NCBI RefSeq assembly: GCF_011075055.1
Contig: NW_025401110.1
Span: 62,001 to 126,000 of the forward strand
From: Mangifera indica
Taxonomy: Eukaryota; Streptophyta; Magnoliopsida; Sapindales; Anacardiaceae
DNA: 64,000 bases
Direction: 5' to 3'
The translations under genes and the position numbers were made by a program. Shown here in pieces: positions 36,993 to 49,017 of this stretch (the stretch's first letter is position 1; every line of letters begins with the position of its first letter). Under the pieces are notes generated by a model. That model saw only the letters and a program-made list of their open reading frames with translations. It was not told where the DNA came from and did not search any database.

Positions 36993-38881
36993 AAATGAAA
37001 GAGACAGCCAGTAGATTCTTTGTTCAAACAGTGGAAGTTTAACAATTCAAAAATCACCTCATCCGTATTCAATAATATACAATCACCTTTCTCACTGAAT
37101 CAAATTCGTTTTAATAATAAAAATAATAATATACCATTAGTCAGGGAGTTTACATGGACAGAATATTTATTAATATATTTAAAATTAGATCAAATCAATT
37201 AATTTGAGTAATTAAACTATAAATCAATCCATATTTTGATCCAATTTATATAAATATTATTTGTTAATTTGGTTAAACCTAATAAACCCTTCAAACAAAA
37301 AAAACGAAAAAAACCCAATAAAACCAGGTTTATATAATAAGTTAAAAAAATTAAAATTTATAAAATCTTAATTGAATTAATGTTAAAGTTTGTAATTAGT
37401 TTTTTTTCTTTTATCAATGTAATAGAGTGTCGATTATTTAATTAACATATTTAAAATTTTTTTTTACTTTTTCTAATTTTTTTTATTTTGCTGAAATAGA
37501 AATTTATGTTGCAAAAAAGAAAATACACTTGATTGCTATTGATAATTGTATAGAGTTGCTTTTAATGAATCGCATATATTTCATGTTTTAATAAAGTGAC
37601 AAATATTTGATACTATTCAAAAAATATATAATAATTTAAAAATAAATTATACCAGTAGAATCGTAAATTAGTGAAACAACTAATTTAACCACCGGTTTGG
37701 TTTTAAAAACATAAATATAACATAAACCTCGGTGGATTTTGGCATAAGAATATGAAGAGACACGATCAATAAACTGAGGGGTTAGTTTTTTATATGGTTA
37801 CTTCTAGCAACCAAGTGAGATGGCAGGGTCGTCAACACTCCCGCATGGACGTTGCCACTCCTCCTTAGCATTGTTGAGGTCTTTAACAAGCAGAATTGTG
37901 AAGATAATGAAAAGTGTTTATCTCACAGAGGGAGTAGCCATGGATGATTGTGGTCGTGGTTTTGAGTGTGAAAGATATGATAGTGGACAACCACTAATCG
38001 ATTATTCAAGTCAAAGCTTACAACATATTCAAGACTATGATAGGACTAAATACCAACAACCAAGTAATATCAAATTTAGAACTTATAAGAATAAAATTCT
38101 TCTATGATTATCAGAAGAAGACTCCAACCGAATCGCATGTCATAGAATCTTCATAATTATCATCCAACGGAGACATTAACTTTTAAAAAAATAAAATATC
38201 ATCTTTTCAGGCATAATTTCATCTATTTAAATTCAAAATCATGACTCAAAACCTTAAGAAAAAAGAGGGTTCAAATGTACTTTGTCCTCAAAAAAATTGT
38301 TGTATTATTCTTGTACTATTTAAAAACTAATGAAAAAACTATACATGTAAGCATTTCGTTTATCAATACGAAAAAACTTTGGTGTCATCTTTTTCTCTAC
38401 TTTATCTCAATTCATCTTCATAATCATTTTTGCACACCCCTAATAAATTTATCAGAATATTCTCAGACTCTAATCATTGATGAGAAATCACATCAATATT
38501 TTCAAACTATATGTATCCATTTTTTTGGTAATTAAGAAGTTGTTTCTTGAGCTTGAGTTTTTGTTGATGAGTAAATTTTGCATAGCAATACTATTTGTAC
38601 CAAATATCTGTATATAAATTAATATATTTTTATATATGTTATTATATGATTGAATGTTACTTTATTCTTAATTTAAAATCACTTAATCACATAATAATAT
38701 ATATCAAATATATACTCATATGCGTACTCATATTAAATATATATAATTTTATTGAATTTTGAATAATAAATTTGGGAGAAACGGGTCAGACTTGGTCATA
38801 TCGTCAAAGTGATTAGGCATGTGATCAAAAGTGGGTATATTACTGGCCTAATTATCTAAAGTGAGGCACAAGAGTCAAGCC
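36993..38881. other. Intergenic region; no gene supported
   Basis: The DNA is AT-rich apart from about 37790-38120, where an ATG-started frame of 95 codons (37820-38107) shows no recognisable motif. A foldback MITE lies at 38590-38755. The last 110 bp before 38882 are less AT-rich and could be either host or extra viral sequence. They are absent from the other viral copy. Confidence 0.45.
38590..38755. repeat. AT-rich foldback MITE, copy 3
   Basis: TTATTATATGATTGAATG faces CACTTAATCACATAATAATA, forming a long imperfect hairpin. Flanking ATATATACTCATATGCGTA matches the other copies. It lies just outside the viral insertion. Confidence 0.5.
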
Positions 38882-39330
38882 TAACCCTGGTTGGTTAGGA
38901 ACCTTCATAGAGCAATCAAGGCTTAGACTAATGTATGTCAAGGATTATGGTAGTGAAACAGACAACTCGTACCCAATGTATGACCCAGTTAGAGCCTAAC
39001 AGATTCTACAGGCTGATGGAAAGGTCCTTTTATGGGCCTGAGGTCGCTTAGCTCGTAGTCAACCCAACATTTTATGAAGTCTAAGTGTTTGGACTACTCC
39101 GTTTTGGTATGGAACCAACCCGTACGAGTTCTGATGTACAAGATCCTTGTACTACAAGGCAAGTACAGAGCATACTTTCGCATAGATTAGTGGTATAAGA
39201 GGTGGACTGGTAATTTTGACTCAAAGAGATTAATGACTTTTGCCTAAGACTTAAGAAAGATTAAGCTGCTGTATTCATGGAGAGAGGAGTGTATTGAAAG
39301 CTGATTCTCCCTTCGAAGAGAAGGGACTGC

Positions 39331-39338
39331 TATTTATA
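39331..39338 (-). promoter_or_regulatory. Viral promoter TATA box, copy A
   Basis: TATAAATA on the minus strand lies just after the end of the viral coding region. A GTAAGCGCTTAC palindrome sits about 60 bp upstream, comparable to activator elements before caulimovirid 35S-type promoters. Transcription would run leftward, out of the element toward the lipid-transfer-like gene, antisense to it. Confidence 0.65.
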
Positions 39339-39526
39339 GGCAAAGTTTACAAGCAAACGAGATGCGAGCTGGAGGGCATCTATTACAAGCGTAAGCGCTT
39401 ACATCACAAACAAATAATTAAAATGACATGTGAAAAGATACCAAAGAAAAAAAATTGACATGTGAAAAGATACAAAAACAAAATAATTATACATATGGTC
39501 GGCATGTGAGGCCAAACAGTCTGGGC

Positions 39527-40829
39527 CTAGAAGGCCAAGTGGGGAGACGTGGAGGATCCTGGACCTTGAAAGGTGGAAGTCGTGGGCTTTGTTGATATCA
39601 TTCTGTCGGATAGTTGGTGGTGTTGGGCCACCAGAGCATCGATTGCGTCAAAGTCGATATCTTCGAGGGATTCAGTTTGTTGAGAGAAAAAATCGTGGAG
39701 GACGGGGAGATTGCCATCTAGGGAGTCTTCTAAGTGGGTGTCAGGAGCACTATCTTCTGGCATATCAACACGAATCACAAAATATTTATAATTATGGGTG
39801 CACGTGCTTTGAGAGCAGAAAACAGGATATGAATCTTCTTGTAGATATTTGTATACCGTTAGATGTTGATCATAGGTGGGATACATGGCTGGATCAGCAT
39901 CAGGATGGACTGGAATAGGAGGGAATTCTCCTTCAATTTCAATGATGGGCTGAGGATTATGCCACGTGGATAAAGACAGCTCAAGAGATAATTGAGGTGA
40001 GATATCCATGTTTTGTGCGCTGGAAGTAGACTTTGTCGAATTTGTCATCTTGTGGCGGTTTTTGAGCTTGGAGTAGAAAATATCTCGGTCATGTTCAAGC
40101 TGGCCCATGTAGGGGGTCGGATACTCTTCCCAAGGGGTGTAGGGCAGACCTGGTGGGGAATAATTGAGTTGGCTTCAGTGATGGAACGTTCAAAGTTACG
40201 GTATTCTTGGGTATATGTGGTGCGGTATTTTTGTAGGCTGTATGGAAGATGGGCATATTTGCGAGTATGAGTTTCAAATAGTATATTTTTGTGATATTTG
40301 AGGACTTGGGCCTTTCGAGTGAAAAATAGGATAGTGTTGGGCTTCGACAGGTCAACTAAAACTTTGGTGGCCCAATTGGTATTGGAAGAAAGTACAAGTC
40401 CACCAAGGGAGGTGATAAAACCACTGGAGAAAGATCCTGAATGGAAGGAACTCTGGATCATATGGGCCATGTTCAATATGATGGAGCCAGGTAAGCATAA
40501 AGCTAACAGGGAATTCAATGGCTATAGTATATTTTGCAAGTAAATACCATAGAAACCATAGGGAATTCCAAGTGAAATCTAGAGCAGGGTTTCTGATGGA
40601 GAAAAGAGTGATGTAAGGAAACTCGGGATGAATGCCAATAGAGTCAAGTGTGTAGAGACCGGTGTCTTAGATTGTTTTGGTTTGATAGGAAAAAAGTAAG
40701 GTTTTGAAGGTCTCGATCTCATCAATGGGTAATGAGGAGTAGAGGGAGATAAATTCAAGAGGTAAATCTGAAATTCCAAGAGGTAAAGGATTGGAGGAAG
40801 ACATGGTATAAATCGAAAGTTGAGATGAA
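39527..40829 (-). pseudogene. Viral C-terminal region of unknown function, copy A
   Basis: The region follows RNase H in frame. A possible internal start ATG lies at 40804, where a separate second ORF would begin in a florendovirus-like plan. It is rich in Ser, Pro, Tyr and acidic residues, with an acidic end (ESLEDIDFDAIDALVAQHH). No known domain is recognisable. It is broken by a stop near 40670 and by frame changes near 40360 and 40125. The copy in B is better preserved. Terminal stop TAG is at 39529-39527. Confidence 0.65.
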
Positions 40830-42297
40830 TATAGGATAAGTGGTTTGGATGGCTTTTTATACGAAGGTCGGGAAAAGTAATCAGGGACAATGTGGTCTTT
40901 TCCTTTGACATGTTTTACAGTAAAAGAGTAGTTTGAGAACCACTCATTCCATCGCATAAGTTGTGGATTAGGGAGGCGTTTGGATTTAGGGACCAACATG
41001 GATGGGAAAGAGGTCATGTCTATCTCCACTGTGAAATGATGTCCACTGAGATGAAATTCAAATTCTCAATTCCTCTTTTGACAGTTAAATTTGAAGGTGG
41101 AATAATAATGCAATTTTGAAGTGTCCACTCTTGTATCCACATACATGTCTGTGTCCATTGAAGTCTTCAAGAAGAATGACAGACCAATGGTCATTGCTTG
41201 AGTCAGTCTGTAAAATTCTGGTTCCTTCTGAAGAAAGTTTTAGCGGGGGTAATTTTGGAATGAGGGCCTTGAATTTTTTAATGGACTTGGTGTGTACATT
41301 TGTCCATGACGGAGGTTCTTTTCGAAGCATCTGGTAGAGGGGTTTGGTGTAATGGCTAAGGTGTGAGACAAACTCAGAGACATAGTTGACAATTCCAAGA
41401 AATTGTTGGATCTATTTTTTGGAAAGATATTCGTTAGGAAAATCTTAGAGGTGGATTCCAATGTGAGGCTGAGGGACATAAGATCCATTAGAGATTGTCA
41501 TTCCCAGAAATTCTATAGACGATTGTGCAAGTAGCATCTTCTTTTCAGAAAGCATGATACCATGGGATTTGACTATGTTATGGAACTGAGTGAGGAGGAT
41601 GACATGATCTTTATCATTTCGGGAAAACAACAGGATATCATCAATGTAAATGAGAGTTTGGTCTTATATTAGGCTAAAAATCTTGGTTAAGGCTTTTTGG
41701 AATAGTGAAGGGGTTGTTTTGAGTCCGAAAGGCATGACAGTCTATTGGTAATGATGACTAGGAAGGGAGAAAGCAGTTTTGGGCCTGTCTTCGGGAGAGA
41801 CCAAGTTGCCAAAATCCAGCTTTAAGATCAAATTTGGAGAGGACTGTAGCTTGGGCTAATCTTGTAAAGAAATGTTGCTTATTGGGTATTGGAAATTTGT
41901 CATCTTGTAGAAAACTGTTGAGAGGCTTATAATTGATAACAAGCCTTAGTTTTCCTCTGCTCTGTTCTGTATGTTTGTTGACATAGAATGCTGCACAAGC
42001 CCAAGGGGATTGAGTAGGATCGGTAAGGTCTTCTTGTGTGAGTTGGGCCAATTCTTGTTCTGCTTGTTAAGCCAGGTCAGGATTGAGTCAATGATGACTT
42101 GCTTTGGTGGGGTTGATATCTTCATTCTTTTTGAAAGGGAGAGTAATAAAATACTTAAGATTTTTTCACAAAGGATGATTGCACTTAGTGAGAAAATCTG
42201 TATGTGAAGTTGCACATGATTCCAAAATGATTTGCTGCTTCAGAGCTTTAAAAGGGGTAATAGTGAAGTAATTTGGAATTTTACTCCACGGAAGGAA
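40830..42297 (-). pseudogene. Viral reverse transcriptase and RNase H region, copy A
   Basis: RT blocks are present in order: the fingers motif with KLRLVINYKPLN, SKFDLKAGFWQL (motif A), the P-F-G-L-K block and the catalytic YIDD at 41648-41637, which is intact. RNase H follows, with ILQTDSSNDHW and ending in DHIVPDYFSRP. Reading frame changes occur near 41700, 41480 and 41090. The frame then runs without a stop into the C-terminal region. Confidence 0.82.
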
Positions 42298-42840
42298 TTA
42301 TTGAGTGTGTTGTAACCCATCAGAACGCAGGTAGACTCGTTTGTCTAGGAATTTTTGAATGAAGTCAAAGCCAATAATTGCATTTTTGTCAGGAAGGTCA
42401 GAGGCAAGAAACTTGTGGCTGATATTGATGGAAGGAAAGGGTTGTATTGTGACAGTCTTGCTAATAGCTTCAGTAGCAAAGACTTCATTGTTTGTAGCAC
42501 GAAAGTATTGTTTATGAGGTCGCCAATAACTAAGAGGGATGACAGAGGGCTTGAGAATTGAAGAAACTGCTCCTGTGTCAATCAAAGCGATGATTTTGAT
42601 GGGACGCTCATATTTATTTAGCAAAAACTTGAGTTCAGGCAGATGTTGTTGATGTTGTGGATGATGAGCTTGTAACATGAGTCCATAAGAGGGAGGCACT
42701 TCTTCTTCTTCAAAGAAGTTGTCAGGAGAATTATCAGTCTGGGAGTCATAAAGAATGAAATCCAGTTCTGAATGTTCTGATTCAGTTTCAGAGTAAAAAG
42801 ATTCCACATCATGATTGGGTAAATCTGCAATTTGAGAGAT
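42298..42840 (-). pseudogene. Viral aspartic protease region, copy A
   Basis: The retropepsin active-site motif IALIDTGAVS is present near 42570, with the catalytic Asp intact. It is followed by the FLASDLPDKNAIIGFDF block typical of the second half of the domain (I-I-G-x-D). This protease would cut the viral polyprotein. The frame ends in a stop at 42298. Confidence 0.8.
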
Positions 42841-42843
42841 TTA

Positions 42844-44892
42844 TTGGATCATCTTCTTTTTGGCAAGAGGGCATTCTTTAGATAAATGACCTTTCTTTTT
42901 GCAAATGAAGCAACGATCATTTTTCTTAAAAGATTTCTTTCTACGAAAGAAACGCCGTCTAGATCTTCGAGGTTTGAAGAATTGAGTCTTTCTTCTGTAC
43001 TTGAGATTGTATCTTCTATAATGTCGTTTCTTGGTGGTACGACAATCACAAATTTTATCACTATGAGAGCATTTGATCTTGAGGTCAGGACGGTCACAAT
43101 TTCGTCCTAATGATTTTCCAAGTTTATCCACATTGATAAAAAATTTGGAGTTGTTACAAAATATTTGTAATTGGTTGATCACCAGTTGATAAAGATCACC
43201 AAGTGTGGTTTGGGCTAAGGTGCGGCCTTGGAACTCAAGAAACCGGAAGGTTTCATTGCCAAGAGGTTCAGGCAATTGGTTGAGGTAAGCCTATTTCAAG
43301 TTTGGGTCATCAACACCTTTGAGAATGTAAAAACGAACACGGGCTTTCTTAAAATGCTTTTCCAAATCTTTGGGGTTGAAGGAACAACATTTGAGCTTAA
43401 AAAATTCTTCACGGGCCTGGTTTGCAATATGGGTCGAACTGCCTAAAAATTTCACATAAATATTGTACATAAATTGATTAATATAGGGAATATGTAACAG
43501 TTGAGTCTGTCTATACTGAGCAAGAGCAATCCACCATTCTTTCACGTCACCAGTAAAGTGAGAGACAAAAGAGGTTAAAACCTGTACAAGATTGGCACCA
43601 GGTTTCAACATCTCAGTGTTAAGCCAACCAGTCATTTCATGGATACAATTTCGATATTGAGATACTGGAATATCATCAAATGTAAAAGTCTGAAACTTGG
43701 AAGTAGTATTGGGCACATATTGGGATGTCCGAGAAGGTTGTTCTGAAGAAAGAGGTTTTTTCATGGTAGACTCAGCTTCATCTTGGGGCTGTGAAGTTTG
43801 ACCATATTCATAGGTCAAAACAGGTTGAGTATCAGAGAGAAAATAGGAGGTATTTGAAATTGTGACTGAGGATTCAGTACTTGGTTCTGAGGATCCAGAG
43901 GTGGAGTTTTTAGTATGACCCATGAGATAATCACTGATGGGATTAGAAAAGATAACCTGTTGAGAGGGTAATAGATCAGTATGGCTAGTATCAATGAGTT
44001 CAAATATGACTATGGCTTTTCCATGAGAAGGGGGAGGGGGAGGAACAGGTGTAGGAATATGTCTGGATGGGAAAGAAGTATGGCGAGGTTCAGGAGGTTT
44101 AGGTTTTGGATGGAGAACAGAGGAGTCTCCAAAAAGATTTTTATAATTTGCAAATCCTTGAAAGTAACGGTTAGTGTAAATTTGTTGTGGTTCTATAGGT
44201 AAAACGCTAGGAGGAGGTGCATCATAAGGGTGGAAAGGGAAAGCAGGAGAAATAACAATGCGAGGCCCTTGTTGGACCATGGCTTCCAAATGGGCTAATT
44301 GGGCTTTAAGAGAATTCATCTCCTGTTGTTGGTAATGGAAAGGAATTTGTTGATCAATACAAGACATAATGTCAGTATGGACTTGTTGGATTTTGAGTCG
44401 AAGAGCATCAATGGGCTTCATCACCAAATGGGCCTGGGAGTCTATTTTCTTTTCAATTCGTTGGGTCGTATGGTGTAAGTCTTGTAGGACTTGGTTTTGG
44501 GCCAGAGCATTTTGAGACTGCCAGTTGAGAACGGTTTCGGCTAGGTTGACTCGTTCTGGAGTGCCATCAGGTTTAATAGTCTGAGGGTCTTTGATTTTTC
44601 ATGTCCGAGTTGTTCGTTGGACTAGATCAGAAACTGGTTCCAAATGAGGAAATTCTGTAGGTTGAAACATCATACAAGGAGAAGGAGAGGAAACCAAAGA
44701 TTGTACTTTTGGAATCCATTTCCATTGGGACTTAGGTTTTTGGTGTGGGGGAAAAAGTTGAGTAGGTGGGTTTTGGGGCTCATCGGAATCATCAGAATCA
44801 TCTTTTGAATCATGCCAGCCAGTAGGAAGAATATAATCAGTGGTATCAACAAGTGGATTTTTATGACCATAATACACAACATAATCAAATTT
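42844..44892 (-). pseudogene. Viral coat/nucleocapsid region with zinc knuckle, copy A
   Basis: An acidic stretch (DSKDDSDDSDEP) and a proline-rich linker lead into the capsid core with KEWWIALAQYR. A strongly basic segment follows, then the zinc knuckle CFICKKKGHLSKEC at 42912-42871 (C-x2-C-x4-H-x4-C, all ligands present). The region is interrupted by a stop near 43290 and another at about 42841. It corresponds to 46283-48350 in copy B. Confidence 0.8.
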
Positions 44893-45229
44893 GCCAGAAG
44901 GGTCTCCAAGGAGATCATATCCAAGGACACCAGTTTTATACCGTTGCCAAAAAAGGCGTTGAGTATCGAACTTTGGAGTTTTGGAGGCAAACTGGGACCG
45001 AGCCAATCGACGATGATTAGAGGCAGAAAAAGGGTTTGCTTGTTCCGTGCAGGAAACACATTGACACTAAGGATTCTCAGGATCATGAGGTTGGAGCAGG
45101 TAAATAGTTTCACCTCGAGGGGTGAATCCATAAATTTCTGCTTGGGGAGTATCACCAAATGGTGCATAGGAAAACTGGGTAGGAAAACACTGAGGTTGTT
45201 TTGTTGATGAAGAAGGTTCATCATAAGAG

Positions 45230-46144
45230 ATAGAGAGTCGGCCACTGGTAGATCTAGTAAACTGAGGATTCGTGTATTGAAAGGTGGAACTTCAGTTGTC
45301 TGGATCTGTTCATATGCAGTGTACCACTTTTTTGGAATGAGGGCTTCCAATTGATCCTTTGGCATCTGTTTTGGGACAAGGGTACAATAGGGCTTTCGAT
45401 CTGTGTCAACTGTGAGTAAAATAACATCATGCGTCTGATCTGGTGTAGCTATATCCAGTGAATGATTTTGGACTCTGTAAACAATCTGGTAGTGGATGGT
45501 TGCCATCAACGTTTGACCTTGTGGGGAACAGCTCATGTAACTTGAACTTGAAACTTTAAAGCTTGACAAACCAAGGGGTCTTAGAGTGACATACAAAAAT
45601 TTGGAAAAAGAGTCACCATGACAGTACCAGCATTCAAAGTTGTCTGGACAGTTCCAAGATTAGCATGTTCAAAATTGGGAAATCCGGTATCCAAGAGGGT
45701 GATCCTTGAAGTGGTTGGAAGACATTTACGGCCATGAAAGGTGAGAGCAAATCGGATAGCACCAAAGTGCAAGTGAGTGTATCCTTTAGCAAGCCATTCG
45801 TGAGTAAAATGAGCAGGATACTCAAGAGTAATGTATTGTTTAGCAATTGTAGCAGGAAGTTGATAACTACTGAAAGAAGTACTTTGAACGTACTCTTTGA
45901 TTTTTACAGCTGAAGGGTGAATGATAGTCTTTAAGGTTCGACGAAGAGATGTGAGGGGTTTTAAGTAATTGTGGTAGGGGTTTAAGAAGATAAAGTTTGT
46001 AGTAGGAAGACGAGATTCATTATCGAGGTACTTGATTTCATACAGACTATCCAGCTTGTATGAAAAATGTCGGGTTAAGGTTGCAATAGTGGGGGCAGGA
46101 ATAATATGAGTATCACTTTGAGGAGTAGGAGTTTGACAAGCCAT
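45230..46144 (-). pseudogene. Viral movement-protein region, copy A only
   Basis: The frame opens at the ATG at 46144, 65-75 nt after the primer site. The conserved core of the 30K movement-protein superfamily is recognisable, with FHGRKCLPTTSR and LDTGFPNFEHA about 140-165 residues in. Movement proteins of this type modify plasmodesmata for cell-to-cell spread. The frame breaks near 45590 and continues in another frame to about 45230. Copy B lacks this region, so it forms the single-copy centre of the inverted repeat. Confidence 0.75.
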
Positions 46145-46207
46145 GAGAGAGAAATTAAGTTTGGGCAAAAATAATTAATACTCAAAGAATAAAACTAACA
46201 GAGGTAT

Positions 46208-46220
46208 GACTCTAATACCA
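46208..46220 (-). promoter_or_regulatory. tRNA-Met primer-binding site of copy A
   Basis: The minus strand reads TGGTATTAGAGTCA. It matches the standard plant initiator-Met primer site TGGTATCAGAGCCA except for two C-to-T changes. It lies about 65 nt before the movement-protein ATG, the expected position for the start of minus-strand DNA synthesis in Caulimoviridae. Confidence 0.8.
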
Positions 46221-46286
46221 TGGGATTTGACTAGGTTATGGAACTGAGTGAGGAGGATAACATGATCTTTATCATTTCGAGAAAAT
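46215..46286 (-). pseudogene. Stray 72-bp viral RT fragment at the centre of the inverted repeat
   Basis: On the minus strand this reads FSRNDKDHVILLTQFHNLVK, the RT stretch just after the catalytic YIDD (counterpart 49557-49628 in copy B). It ends by merging with the primer-binding site through the shared CATGGTAT. Its other end meets copy B at a run of A. It belongs to neither flanking copy's normal order, so it is a third viral piece joined in. Confidence 0.85.
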
Positions 46287-48350
46287 TTAATTATGTTGTG
46301 TTTTATGGTCGTGAAAATCCACTTGCTGATACCACTGATTATATTCCTCCTACTGGCTGGCATGATTCAAAAGATGATTCTGATGATTCCGATGAGCCCC
46401 AAAACCCACCTACTCAAATTTTTCCCCCACACCAAAACTTAAGTCCCAATGAAAATGGATTCCAAAAGTACAATCTTTGGTTTCCTCTCCTTCTCCTTGT
46501 ATGATGTTTTAACCTGCAGAATTTTCTCCTTTGGAACCAGTTTCTGATCCAGTCCAACGAACAACTCAGGCATGGAAAATCAAAGACCCTCAGACTATTA
46601 AACCTGATGGCACTCCAGAACGAGTCAGCCCAACCGAAATCATTCTCAATTGGCAGTCTGAAAATGCTCTGGCCTAAAACCAAGTCCTACAAGACTTACA
46701 CCATACGACCCAACGAATTGAAAAGAAAATAGACTCCCAGGCCCATTTGGTGATGAAGCCTATTGATGCTCTTCAACTCAAAATCCAACAAGTCCATACT
46801 GACATTATGTCTTGTATTGATCAATAAATTCATTTCCATTACCAACAACAGGAGATGAATTCTCTTAAAGCTCAATTAGCTCATTTGGAAGCCATGGTCC
46901 AACAAGGGCCTCGCATTGCTATTCCTCTTGTTTTGCCTTTCCACCCTTATGATGCACCTCCTCCTAGCCTTTTACCTAAAGAACCACAACAAATTTACAC
47001 TGACCGTTACCTTCAAGGATTTACAAATTATAAAAGTCTTTTTGGAGACTCTTCTGTTTTCCATCCAAAACCTAAACCTAAACCTCCTAAACCTCGCCAT
47101 ACTTCTTTCCCATTCAGACATATTCCTACACCTGTTCCTCCCCCTCCCCCTTCTCATGGAAAAGCCATAGTCATATCTGAACCCATTGATACTACCCATA
47201 CTGATTCATTACCCTCTCAACACGCTATCTTTCCTAATCTTATCAGTGATTATCTCATGGCTCATACTAAAAACTCCACATCTGGATTCTCAGAACCAAG
47301 TACTGAATCCTCAGTCACAATTTCAGATACCTCTTCTGTTCTCTCTGATACTCAACTTGTTTTGGCCTATGAATATGGTCAAACTTCACAACCCCAAGAT
47401 GAAGCTGAGTCTACCATAGAAAAACCTCTTCCTTCAGAACAACCTTCTCGGACATCCCAATATGTGCCCAATACTACTTCCAAGTTTCAGACTTTTACAT
47501 TTGATGATATTCCAGTACCTCAGTATCGAAATCGTATCCATGAAATGACTGGTTGGCTTAATACTGAGATATTGAAACCTGGTGCCAATCTTGTACAGGT
47601 TTTAACCTCTTTTGTCTCTCACTTTACTGGTGACTTGAAAGAATGGTGGATTACTCTTGCTCAGTATAGATAGACTCAACTGTTACAAATTCCCGATATT
47701 GATCAATTCATGTACAATATTTATGTGGAATTTTTAGGCAGTCCGACCCATATTGCAGACCAGGCCCGTGAAGAATTTTTTAAGCTCAAATATTGTTCCT
47801 TCAACCCCAAAGATCTGGAAAAGCATTTCAAAAAAGCCCATGCTCGTTTTTACAATCTCAAAGGTGTTGATGACCCAAACTTGAAACAGGCTTACCTCAA
47901 CCAATTGCCCGAACCTCTTGGCAATGAAACCCTCCGGTTTCTTGAGTTCCAAGGCCGCACCTTGGCCTAAACCACACTTGGTGATCTTTATCAACTGGTG
48001 CTCAACCAATTACAAATACTCTGCAACAAATACAAATTTCTTATCAATGTGGATAAACTTGAAAAATCATTAGGACGAACTTGTGACCGTCCTGACCTCA
48101 AGATCAAATGCTCTCATAGTGATAAAACTTGTGATTGTCGTACCACCAAGAAACGACATCATAGAAAATACAATCCCAAGTACAGAAGAAAGACTCAATT
48201 CTTCAAACCTCGAAGATCTAGACGGCGTTTCTTTCGTAGAAAGAAATCTTTCAAGAAAAATGATCGTTGCTTCATTTGCAAAAAGAAAGGTCATTTCTCT
48301 AAAGAATGCCCTCTTGCCAAAATGAAGAAGATGATCCAACATATCTCTCA
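46283..48350 (+). pseudogene. Viral coat/nucleocapsid region with zinc knuckle, copy B
   Basis: The order is the same as in copy A: acidic linker, PKPPKPRH proline-rich stretch, capsid core ending KEWWITLAQYR, a basic KPRRSRRRFFRRKKSF segment and the zinc knuckle CFICKKKGHFSKEC at 48268-48309 with all four ligands. Stops at 46675, 46825, 47671 and 47968 interrupt it, as does a one-base loss in an A run near 46435. Confidence 0.8.
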
Positions 48351-49014
48351 AATTGCAGATTTAGCCAATGATGATGTGGAATCTCTTTACTCTGAAACAA
48401 AATCAGAACACTCAGAACTGGATTTCATTCTTTATGACTCCCAGACTGATGATTCTCCTAACAACTCCTCTGAAAAAGAAGAAGTGTCTCCCTCTTATGG
48501 AGTCATGTTACAAGCTCATCATCCACAACATCAGCAACCTCTGGCTGAACTCAAGCTTTTGCTAAATAAATATGAGCGCCCCATCAAACTCATCGCCTTG
48601 ATTGACACAGGAGCAATTTCTTCAATTCTCAAGCCCTCTGTCACCCCTCTTAGTTATTGGCAACCTTATAAACAATACTTTCGTGCTGCAAACAATGAAG
48701 TCTTTGCTACTGAGGCTATTAGCAAGACTTTCACAATACAACCCTTTCCTTCCATCAATATCAGCTACAAGTTTCTTGCCTCTGACCTTCCTGACAAAGA
48801 TGCAATTATTGGCTTTGACCTCATTCAAAAATTCCTAAACAAACAAGTCTACCTGCGTTCTGATGGGTTACAACACACTCAACAATTCCTTCCGTGGAGT
48901 AAAATTCCAAATTACTTCACTATTACCCCTTTTGAAGCTCTGAAGCAGCAAATCATTTTGGAATCATGTGCAACTTCACATACAGATTTTCTCACTAAGT
49001 GCAATCATTCTTTG
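48351..49014 (+). pseudogene. Viral aspartic protease region, copy B
   Basis: The active site IALIDTGAIS lies at about 48592-48621, and the DKDAIIGFDL block follows. This domain is free of internal stops in this copy. The stop at 49015 separates it from the reverse transcriptase. Confidence 0.8.
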
Positions 49015-49017
49015 TGA

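Larger units (their letters stand above)
38882..46220 (-). mobile_element. Endogenous caulimovirid, copy A: full genome unit, decayed
   Basis: Read on the minus strand from 46220, the unit contains the tRNA-Met primer site, movement protein, coat/nucleocapsid region with zinc knuckle, aspartic protease, reverse transcriptase, RNase H, a C-terminal region of unknown function, a TATA promoter and a leader ending at 38882. About 7.34 kb spans one viral genome. No LTRs or integrase are present, as expected for Caulimoviridae. The coding part (about 46144-39527, some 2200 codons) matches the single-polyprotein plan of petuviruses in length. Florendoviruses, which have a separate second frame of unknown function, are the alternative. 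Several frameshifts and stops make it non-functional. It is head to head with copy B. Confidence 0.88.

Noticed and set aside
37820..38107. 95-codon frame with a proper ATG
   Set aside because: No recognisable domain, no splice partners and no promoter signal; length is within chance for this composition.
39589..39918. Open frames antisense to the viral C-terminal region (also 51269-51625)
   Set aside because: They mirror each other only because the two viral copies are inverted; coding sense with recognisable domains is on the other strand.
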